Origin: Bacteroidales bacterium UBA1711
GTDB taxonomy: Bacteria; Bacteroidota; Bacteroidia; Bacteroidales; P3
Direction of reading: 5' to 3'
Assembly: GCA_002317325.1 (NCBI GenBank)
Contig: DCJB01000088.1
Span: forward strand, 45,383 to 57,263
Length of the DNA stretch: 11,881 bases
Each line of letters begins with the position of its first letter. The stretch's first letter is position 1. Of this stretch, positions 6,832-11,881 are shown in pieces. The position numbers and the translations under genes were made by a program. The notes beneath the pieces are model-generated. The model was not told the origin of the DNA. It searched no databases and worked only from the letters and a program-made list of their open reading frames with translations.

Positions 6832-7179
6832 ACCATGATTTAGAAACAAACCAAACAAAGCATCATTGATGTAGTAATTGTCTTTGCCTATCTTTTTCTT
6901 GGACAACAGCCCTGCGTCAACGATGGCATCAAGGTACTTGCTGGCGGTCTTGCGGCTGACCATCATATCTTCCTCCACAAACTCAATCTTGGTATAGGGG
7001 TGTTTGAACAGATTGTTATTGTATTTGCTTCCAAACAGGGAGTTGAGCTGGGGTTTACGCTTAATTTCCGACACCGATAAAGAATCGTCCAAAATACAGT
7101 AAAGCAATAACATAGATTCTGGAATAAGTTGGGTACAAGGTATGAATAAAAGTTTCTTCACAGTATAATTGATTTGCAT
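6823..7179 (-). pseudogene. C-terminal winged-helix fragment resembling Fic-family proteins
   Basis: 118 codons. Residues about 55-115 (NNNLFKHPYTKIEFVEED, VSRKTASKYLDAIVDAGLL, KIGKDNYYINDALFGLFLN) match the C-terminal winged helix typical of Bacteroidota Fic/DOC proteins, where phrases like HPYTKIEF and TASKYLD recur. The Fic catalytic core (HxFx[DE]GNGR) is absent, and the first 45 residues are not recognisable as Fic sequence. It is best read as the surviving 3' end of a Fic gene, possibly fused to other sequence. If expressed, it could act as a small DNA-binding protein. It lies between a decayed AlbA_2 fragment and RloA. Confidence 0.6.
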
Positions 7180-7270
7180 GAGGGCATGTGCTATACTTCA
7201 CAATGGATTCTAAAATCACACTCGCAATATTACATTAATATTAGTCATTGATTGGTAAAAATCAGCCAAT

Positions 7271-7301
7271 TGGCAATTCTTGCCAGTAAATTTGCCAGTA
7301 A
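7271..7301. repeat. Small hairpin and direct repeat upstream of the Fic-like fragment
   Basis: TGGCAATTCTTGCCA (7271-7285) is a 6-bp stem with a 3-base loop. TTGCCAGTAA occurs at 7280-7289 and again at 7292-7301. They sit in a 125-bp AT-rich gap (7180-7304) that otherwise shows nothing. They may be a regulatory site or simply decayed sequence. Confidence 0.45.
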
Positions 7302-7304
7302 CTA

Positions 7305-7559
7305 TCAATTGTTCACTAAAAACCAAAACGACAATCGACCTCTGGCTTCATCCTCTACACCGAAATCTTGTTTCTCCAAGCACGCACCATTTGACAAAGC
7401 AGAAATATAATCACCTAAACGCTGCGGGTCTTGATGATTCATTTTGAACTCAAGATATCTAATTTCTTTCTTATAGGTAGATATTTGTTTGTCTAACAAA
7501 TGGGAATATAGTTGGTTTTTATCCATATTATTATCGTTTTGTCCAATATCAATCTTCAT
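7305..7559 (-). pseudogene. N-terminal fragment of an AlbA_2 (Schlafen-like) gene
   Basis: 84 codons. Residues 30-75 (IRYLEFKMNHQDPQRLGDYI, SALSNGACLEKQDF, GVEDEARG) look like the start of an AlbA_2 domain, where LEFK, then GEYISALSN, CL and GxxD follow in that order. The usual hydrophobic strand between QDFG and GVEDE appears deleted, and the frame soon ends (LSFWFLVNN-stop). Only the first tenth of such a protein remains. It is not a copy of the 2373-4523 protein. An internal start at residue 12 (MDKNQLYSHLL) is as likely as the first ATG. Confidence 0.65.
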
Positions 7560-7581
7560 CCGTAGTTCTCTTTTCCCTTCT

Positions 7582-7622
7582 TCACTGCGTCACCAGCATC
7601 TTTTGCTCGACGAATATGGTGC
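7582..7622. repeat. Repeat R3, right copy (coding tail ending QKMLVTQ-stop)
   Basis: Diverged copy of 2063-2103. On the minus strand it reads TIFVEQKMLVTQ followed by TGA at 7582-7584. It sits 22 bp upstream of the AlbA_2 fragment start, so it marks the boundary between the FGE-side sequence and the defence cargo. Confidence 0.65.
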
Positions 7623-7746
7623 CGGGGGCATAGGCGACAGAGGAGCCGGTTTTGTTGTTTTTTTGTTCGATTCGTTCCGCCAATCCTTCTCGGGCGGCTC
7701 CGCACGCCCTCGTAGGATTGCCTCCACGAATCTCACACCCCTTGGC
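7582..7746 (-). other. Open coding-like stretch between the FGE-like gene and the defence block
   Basis: Directly downstream of the FGE-like gene (about 7582-7860) no intact gene is present. One minus-strand frame is open for 54 codons, including AAREGLAERIEQKNNK and ending VEQKMLVTQ-stop, but it lacks a start codon and follows a TAA at 7747-7749. It may be the 3' remnant of a gene whose 5' end was lost. The parent was not recognised. Confidence 0.3.
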
Positions 7747-7813
7747 TTAGAACTCCGAAAAGAGCGGAAAACTCGAGGAGCAAGTTAATTTCATTGACCT
7801 CGGTCGCGACTCG

Positions 7814-7840
7814 GCCATGATCAAGCAAGCTTGTCATGGC
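7814..7840. terminator. Hairpin downstream of the FGE-like gene
   Basis: GCCATGA and TCATGGC, extended by CAAG/CTTG across a one-base bulge, give an 11-bp stem with a 4-base loop. It lies 21 bp beyond the restored stop of the FGE-like gene (7861-7863), so it may end or stabilise the sigma-caspase-FGE transcript. No T-run follows. In the shifted frame the FGE coding sequence runs into it. Confidence 0.45.
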
Positions 7841-8882
7841 ACTCGCTGCTCCTTCGGTTGTCACTCGGAGAGGGCGAGGCGGAAGCCGAGGTTGATGCCG
7901 CGGAGCCGGGCGTGTTGCCGTTGCGATTCGCCACGCGGCAGCACCTCGCGATGTCGTTCCAGCTGCCGCCACGGAGCACGCGGTACGACCCGCTATTAGC
8001 ACCTGTAGGATTGGACTGTGGACTGCTGCTGTAATAACTGCTGCCGTACCAGTCTTGACACCATTCCCACACGTTGCCGCTCATGTCGTAGATGCCCAGT
8101 TCGTTGGGATGCTTGGTCTTGACGGGGTGGGTCTGGCGGCCGCTGTTGCCATCGTACCATGCCACTTTGCCGAGGTTGTTGCTGCCGCTGTACTTGTAGC
8201 CGCGGCTCTTGCTGCCCCCGCGGGCGGCATACTCCCACTCCGCCTCCGTGGGCAGGCGGAAGCGCTTGCCCGTGCGGGCGTTCAACTTGCGGACGAACTC
8301 CTGGCAGTCCTCCCAACTCACATTCTCCACCGGCAGGTTGTCGCCTTTCCAATGGGAGGGATTGCTGCCCATCACCTCCCGCCACAGGGCCTGCGTCACC
8401 TCGGTCTCGCCGATGCAGTAGTCGCCCAAGGTCACTTGGTGGGCGGGCTTTTCGTCGCCATAGGCATCGCGGCGCTGTTCGGAGGTGGCGCCCATGGTGA
8501 AGGTGCCGCCCTCCACGCCAATCATGGTGAAGGTGACGTTGCCCACGGTGACGGTCTGCGTGCCGACGGCGGAGGCGGAGACCATGAAGCATATCCGGTC
8601 GCCCTGCACCTTGTCGCGGTCGGCCAGCACGTCCCACACGGCACAGCGGTTGGTGCCTGCCGGCACCTGTTTGCCCACATCCCCGCTCACGCTGCGCAGG
8701 GGTGTGGGCTCGCAGGTCTTGCCCCCGTCGGTGCTGAGGTAGATGGTGATATCCGCCTGCTTCGACAGGTCGTAATAGATCCGCACCTTCGAGCCCTCCT
8801 GCTCGAAGCGGCCGTTGGTGACATCCTGCCCCACGGCCAGCAGCGGAAGCAGGAGCGTAAGGAGGAATAAAAGTTTCTTCAT
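7821..8882 (-). CDS. Secreted FGE-like (SUMF1 fold) protein, probably frameshifted at the C-terminus
   Basis: 353 codons as read. Signal peptide MKKLLFLLTLLLPLLAVGQ, a beta-rich domain (about 20-105), then the FGE domain: GGTFTMGATSEQ, ETEVTQALWREVMGSNPSHW, VENVSWEDCQEF, RLPTEAEWEYAARGG, GIYDMSGNVWEWCQDWYG and VLRGGSWNDIARCCRVANRN. After NTPGSAAS the frame leaves the family pattern (TSASASPSP). The next frame gives NLGFRLALSE-stop, the normal family ending, at 7861-7863, so one base appears lost near 7891-7896. The cysteine pair that true FGEs carry just after RGGS[WYF] is missing; CC occurs later. Catalysis is doubtful, and binding through the C-lectin-like fold is more likely. It follows the caspase gene by 29 bp. 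Confidence 0.9.
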   Translation of the reverse strand: MKKLLFLLTLLLPLLAVGQDVTNGRFEQEGSKVRIYYDLSKQADITIYLSTDGGKTCEPTPLRSVSGDVGKQVPAGTNRCAVWDVLADRDKVQGDRICFMVSASAVGTQTVTVGNVTFTMIGVEGGTFTMGATSEQRRDAYGDEKPAHQVTLGDYCIGETEVTQALWREVMGSNPSHWKGDNLPVENVSWEDCQEFVRKLNARTGKRFRLPTEAEWEYAARGGSKSRGYKYSGSNNLGKVAWYDGNSGRQTHPVKTKHPNELGIYDMSGNVWEWCQDWYGSSYYSSSPQSNPTGANSGSYRVLRGGSWNDIARCCRVANRNGNTPGSAASTSASASPSPSDNRRSSECHDKLA

Positions 8883-8911
8883 AAGTTCGTCAATATTGTA
8901 TCGTCACGAAA

Positions 8912-10597
8912 TCACTTCACACTCCACTGGCGCCAGGTGTCGCCCAAGGTGGTGGAGATGGTTACTGAGGGGGTCTGCTGGCGGCCCAGTTCGTTCCAGG
9001 CGGTGCGGGAGGTGCTGCGCTGCACGGCATCGAAGATGCTGCCCCAGGTCTGGTTGCCACGGCCGGACTGGAGGGCCTTGAGGAACTCATAGGTGAACAC
9101 GTTGTGGCGCTGGGCGGGATAGGCGTTGGCGGTCTCGCTCTGCGACGAGGCGGTGAGGAGGATGATGTTGCCCTTGAAGTTGTTTCCCACATCGTCGCTC
9201 ACACGCAGTCCCGACGAGCCTTCGGCGTAGGCCAGCATCTGGTCGTCGCCCTGTGCGCCGCTGAAGCAGGACTCGAGATAGACCACCAGCTGTCCGGGGT
9301 TGGCATTCTGGAACTGCTGCATCATCCAGTTGCGGCTCACGCCGGTCTGCTGCAGCCGCAGCGACGAGCCATCGACGGGAATCAGGTAGGCATCCTCCAC
9401 CCGGGGGTCGGCGCTGTGCATGCCGTGGCCGAAATAGAAGAAGATGAAGCGGTCGCCAGCGTTGACCCGGATGGTGCGGGCGAAATTCTCGACGTCGGCA
9501 CGCAACTGGGCGTAGGTCTGATTCTCGCAAATCTTCACCTGGCTCTCGGGGATGCCGAGGGTCTTGATGCAGTATTGGCGCATCATGCGGCCGTCGTTGA
9601 GGGCTGTGCTGACATCCGCCTCGTTGGCATACCGCTGGTTGCTGACAATCATGACATGGGTGTTGGCATTCGTGCCCTGGGCCACGGGGATGTTCTCGTC
9701 CACGTCCGAAACCAGCGAGGCCACCACCACCTGACGGGTTGGGTCTTCGTTGGCATTGACCACCATAGCCGTCGCCTCACCCGCCTCGCCCACTTCGAGG
9801 TTGATGCGGCCGTTCTTGCTGTAGCGGCCGTAGCGCTCGCTGAGGGCCACGGTGATGGGCAGGGTGCTGGAGGCGTATTTCTGGGTGATGATGAGCGAAT
9901 AGGTGAGGGTGCGGCTCTCGCCCGACTTGAGGGTGGCGTTGGTGAGGCTGCCCTCCTGGCCCACCAGCAGCACATTCTCGGGCAGTTGGAGGCTGGCATT
10001 CACCTGCTCGGCGTCGCCATGACCGGTGTTCTGCACCAGCACCTGCAGGCGGAAGGGATTCATCTTGCTCAGCACGGCGGCGCCGCTCTCCACAATATGG
10101 CCGCGGAATTCCACCATCGGGGCCACGAAGGCGCGCGTGGGGAGGGTGACGGGATATTCGGGGGTGCCGAAACCGTTGGGCTCCTCGATGCTGAGGTAGA
10201 GCTCGGCGATGCCGTCGATGGTGTTCATGTCGGCGGTGATGGGGAACTCCACGGTCTGGGAGGCTTCCACCTTGAGGGTGGGGAGCGTCACCTTGGGGAA
10301 GGAGATGCCGGGGATGTTGCCGGCGACGCGTATCTTGCCCGTGAGGCCGATGCCGTCGCCCATGCCCACATTCTTGACGGTGAGGCGGAGCGAGCAATGC
10401 TCGTTGGCGTCGATGGCGCGGTTGCCCGAGGGCTCCACAAAGGCTATCTGCCCCTGGAGTTGGAGGATGGGGGGCTTGACCTCCTTGACGATGTTGAGGC
10501 TGCCGACGGAGGTGAAAGACTTGTTCTGCGACCAGGCGCAGAGGGCGGGCAGCAGCAGGGCTGCCAGCAGGAACGGTTTGAAAATGCGTTGTATCAT
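8912..10597 (-). CDS. Secreted caspase-family (peptidase C14) protein with beta-sandwich repeats
   Basis: 561 aa. Signal peptide in residues 1-24 (cleavage near CAWSQ). Two CARDB-like beta-sandwich segments follow (about 45-150 and 155-270; LRLTVKNVGMGDG and LQVLVQNTGHGDAE). A caspase p20-like domain runs from about residue 312 (THVMIVSNQRYANEADV). The catalytic dyad is His391 in FFYFGHGMHS and Cys444 in VVYLESCFSG, and the domain continues with ILLTASSQSETANAYP and NVFTYEFLKAL. Both catalytic residues are present, so activity is plausible; the substrate is unknown. Export puts it in the periplasm or outside the cell. The start overlaps the stop of the anti-sigma-like gene (ATGA, 10594-10597), so translation is coupled. 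Confidence 0.92.
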   Translation of the reverse strand: MIQRIFKPFLLAALLLPALCAWSQNKSFTSVGSLNIVKEVKPPILQLQGQIAFVEPSGNRAIDANEHCSLRLTVKNVGMGDGIGLTGKIRVAGNIPGISFPKVTLPTLKVEASQTVEFPITADMNTIDGIAELYLSIEEPNGFGTPEYPVTLPTRAFVAPMVEFRGHIVESGAAVLSKMNPFRLQVLVQNTGHGDAEQVNASLQLPENVLLVGQEGSLTNATLKSGESRTLTYSLIITQKYASSTLPITVALSERYGRYSKNGRINLEVGEAGEATAMVVNANEDPTRQVVVASLVSDVDENIPVAQGTNANTHVMIVSNQRYANEADVSTALNDGRMMRQYCIKTLGIPESQVKICENQTYAQLRADVENFARTIRVNAGDRFIFFYFGHGMHSADPRVEDAYLIPVDGSSLRLQQTGVSRNWMMQQFQNANPGQLVVYLESCFSGAQGDDQMLAYAEGSSGLRVSDDVGNNFKGNIILLTASSQSETANAYPAQRHNVFTYEFLKALQSGRGNQTWGSIFDAVQRSTSRTAWNELGRQQTPSVTISTTLGDTWRQWSVK

Positions 10598-11094
10598 AAT
10601 GTGATGGATTTAAGGCAATGGGAATAGGTGTCGGCAGGGGTGCTGTCGGCATAGTGGATAACGCCTTGGGCGGCGGTGAGGCGCTGCTGGCGTTCCAAGC
10701 GGCAGGCGTGGGGCTGCTGCACCTGGTGCCGGCTGAGTGCTTCAGACTGTGCGGGAGTGGTTTTGGTGGAGTCGTATGTGGTTGCTTCGGCCGTGATGGG
10801 TGCGGCGAAGCCCCCGTCAGATCCGGGATTGGAGTCGAAGAAAAGAAATCCTGCCCCAGCAACAAGGAGCGGCATCAGCACGGCGGCGGCCCAGTAGAGG
10901 GGGCGGGAGGTGCGGCGCGGGGGCTGCTCGGCCCGCTGCTGGGTGCGGACGGCGGCGGCGATATGGAGCAGATCCTCGGCGTTCTCGTCCGAAGCGGCGG
11001 CATGGTCGAGCACCGCGGCCTCTTCTTCGGGGGTCGCATTGCCGCTGAGGTATCGGGTCAGCAGTTCGTCGGAAATAATGTCTGAGTGCTTCAT
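10594..11094 (-). CDS. Putative single-pass anti-sigma factor
   Basis: 166 aa. The first 50 residues (SDELLTRYLSGNATPEEEAA then VLDHAAASDENAEDLL) resemble the sigma-binding N-terminus of FecR-like and other Bacteroidota anti-sigma proteins. There is no visible zinc-binding HxxxCxxC. One membrane helix spans about residues 66-86 (PLYWAAAVLMPLLVAGAGFLFF region). The C-terminal 80 residues are outside the membrane, low in recognisable structure, and not assigned. The start overlaps the ECF sigma stop (ATGA, 11091-11094) and the stop overlaps the caspase start. The call rests on position and topology more than on motif, so confidence is moderate. Confidence 0.7.
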   Translation of the reverse strand: MKHSDIISDELLTRYLSGNATPEEEAAVLDHAAASDENAEDLLHIAAAVRTQQRAEQPPRRTSRPLYWAAAVLMPLLVAGAGFLFFDSNPGSDGGFAAPITAEATTYDSTKTTPAQSEALSRHQVQQPHACRLERQQRLTAAQGVIHYADSTPADTYSHCLKSITL

Positions 11095-11678
11095 TTGTAT
11101 GCGATTAACAATTGTGCCAGTTTGGCTAATGTGCGGCGTTTGATATTGTAGAGGTTATCGACTGAAATGTTGTATCGGGAGGCCACATCTTCGGGAGTTT
11201 CGTCGTGCAGCAGCAGGGCTTCGAGGACTTGGCGGTCGCGGGGGGGCCAGAGTTTGGCCAGTGCCGCACGGATGTCCATCAGGATGGTGCCAGTCATCGT
11301 CATGGCGTCGTCCGGGGAGCTCTCGGGTTGGTCGTTCATAGAGGAAATAGGCATCTGCTGTCCGGAATCTATCATCGAACGCGAAAAATCTTTGAAAAAG
11401 CGGTACGACACCACCGAGAACCAGTTGACGAAGGGCTGCCGGGCATCATAGCGGCGCAGCTTGTCCCAGTTGTTGGCGCTGAGGTAGAGGTAGAGTTCCT
11501 GCACCAGGTCGTCATATTCCACGGGTTTTCCACCCGCGGCCTTCTGGGCGTTGTGCTTCAGCAGCGGGTTGTACTGCTCATAGAGGAGATACTGCACCGC
11601 CTGCTCGTTGTTGGCGAGCAGGTCGGCCACCAGCCGTGCATCGGACTGATAGTTGTAATTATGTAGTGGCAGGCGCAT
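11091..11678 (-). CDS. ECF-type sigma-70 family RNA polymerase sigma factor
   Basis: 195 aa, normal for ECF factors. Region 2 (about residues 25-100) shows YLLYEQYNPLLKHNA, DDLVQELYLYLSANNWDKL and FVNWFSVVSYRFFKDFSR. Region 4 (about 140-190) shows LWPPRDRQVLEALLLHDETP then EDVASRYNISVDNLYNIKRR, a helix-turn-helix for the -35 element. A linker rich in Ser/Asp/Met separates them. It heads the operon with the anti-sigma-like, caspase and FGE-like genes and probably directs their transcription and its own; this is inferred from usual ECF behaviour. No other copy of its promoter is visible. Confidence 0.93.
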   Translation of the reverse strand: MRLPLHNYNYQSDARLVADLLANNEQAVQYLLYEQYNPLLKHNAQKAAGGKPVEYDDLVQELYLYLSANNWDKLRRYDARQPFVNWFSVVSYRFFKDFSRSMIDSGQQMPISSMNDQPESSPDDAMTMTGTILMDIRAALAKLWPPRDRQVLEALLLHDETPEDVASRYNISVDNLYNIKRRTLAKLAQLLIAYK

Positions 11679-11720
11679 GGGACATTAATTCGTGTGCTGT
11701 AGTTCTGCCATTTTCAGCAT

Positions 11721-11748
11721 CTTGCTAATTTACTTTACCTTGCTAATT
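11721..11748. repeat. Direct repeat CTTGCTAATT in the sigma leader
   Basis: CTTGCTAATT occurs at 11721-11730 and 11739-11748, an 18-bp period, between the putative promoter and the sigma start codon. The period is close to two helical turns, which would suit a regulator binding one face of the DNA, but chance or a duplication is possible. Confidence 0.5.
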
Positions 11749-11804
11749 GATTATACCTATTTATCAATATGCAGCTACTGCTGTTGCGATGTTTTTCGCG
11801 TGAA

Positions 11805-11816
11805 TTGACAGGTCAA
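11805..11816. promoter_or_regulatory. Dyad TTGAC-N2-GTCAA upstream of the sigma gene
   Basis: TTGACAGGTCAA is a 12-bp near-palindrome in the leader region of the sigma operon. It could be an operator half-site pair. It is short, so confidence is low. Confidence 0.3.
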
Positions 11817-11847
11817 CAAACAGAGTCGGTTCTTTGACATCTTGATT

Positions 11848-11877
11848 TGAAAGTACAGCGTCGTTGGGCTGTGTCAA
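11848..11877 (-). promoter_or_regulatory. Candidate Bacteroidota promoter for the sigma-caspase-FGE operon
   Basis: On the minus strand, TTG (11875-11877) is followed after 19 bp by TACTTTCA (11848-11855). This fits the Bacteroidota consensus TTG-N19-21-TAnnTTTG except at the last position. It would give a leader of about 160 nt, containing the dyad and the direct repeats, before the sigma ATG. Confidence 0.35.
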
Positions 11878-11881
11878 CAGA

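Noticed and set aside
9104..10627. 507-codon plus-strand open frame opposite the caspase gene
   Set aside because: The minus strand encodes a clear signal peptide and caspase dyad. The plus frame has a biased Gly/His/Leu/Ala composition and no recognisable motif.
11829..11850. TTCTTTGACATCTTG resembling the leader before Bacteroidota 16S rRNA genes
   Set aside because: No rRNA sequence follows in the remaining 30 bases, and the similarity is to a short common motif only.

Overview
The window comes from a member of the Bacteroidota, most likely a gut or oral Bacteroidales. The signs are the type of secreted formylglycine-generating-enzyme-like (FGE-like) proteins, the DUF1016/PDDEXK protein, the AlbA_2 ATPase with a HATPase_c_4-type domain, a TTG-N19-TAnnTTTG-like promoter, and A-rich leaders without clear Shine-Dalgarno sites. 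This is inference from protein families; there is no rRNA or tRNA to confirm it. All credible genes lie on the minus strand, so transcription runs from right (11881) to left (1). The long plus-strand frames are mirror images of the GC-rich minus-strand genes.

Right part (about 7821-11881): a compact GC-rich operon of ECF sigma factor, membrane anti-sigma-like protein, secreted caspase-family (C14) protein and secreted FGE-like protein. The first three genes are joined by ATGA overlaps, and the FGE-like gene follows after 29 bp. A plausible promoter and several short repeats lie upstream of the sigma gene. The layout suggests an envelope-facing, self-regulated module in which the exported caspase and FGE-like proteins are the outputs. 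The first FGE-like gene carries what looks like a one-base frameshift in its last 15 codons.

Middle (about 2060-7820): an AT-richer, mosaic defence-type island. In transcription order it holds an AlbA_2 N-terminal fragment, a fragment resembling the C-terminal winged helix of Fic proteins, an intact RloA-type ATPase and RloB-type TOPRIM-like pair with an ATGA overlap, a 19-codon fragment of a PDDEXK gene start, and an intact 716-aa AlbA_2/HATPase_c_4/winged-helix protein with an in-frame 12-bp tandem repeat. After these come an orphan coding tail and an internally deleted FGE-like remnant.

Left part (1-2060): an intact DUF1016/PDDEXK nuclease-family gene, then a second FGE-like gene, nearly identical to the first, that runs off the window.

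Three short repeats tie the island together. R1 (1968-2063 and 4601-4699) is the leader and first codons of the PDDEXK gene. R2 (2231-2288 and 4542-4599) is a shared leader. R3 (2063-2103 and 7582-7622) is a coding tail ending QKMLVTQ-stop. R3 and R1 abut at the left locus, but the RloAB block separates them at the right locus. This is what one expects if a repeated unit (FGE-like gene, R3, R1, PDDEXK gene) was duplicated and one copy received defence cargo exactly at a stop codon. The most interesting idea here is an array of FGE-like genes acting as scaffold and recombination sites for exchangeable defence cargo, next to a sigma/anti-sigma/caspase operon.
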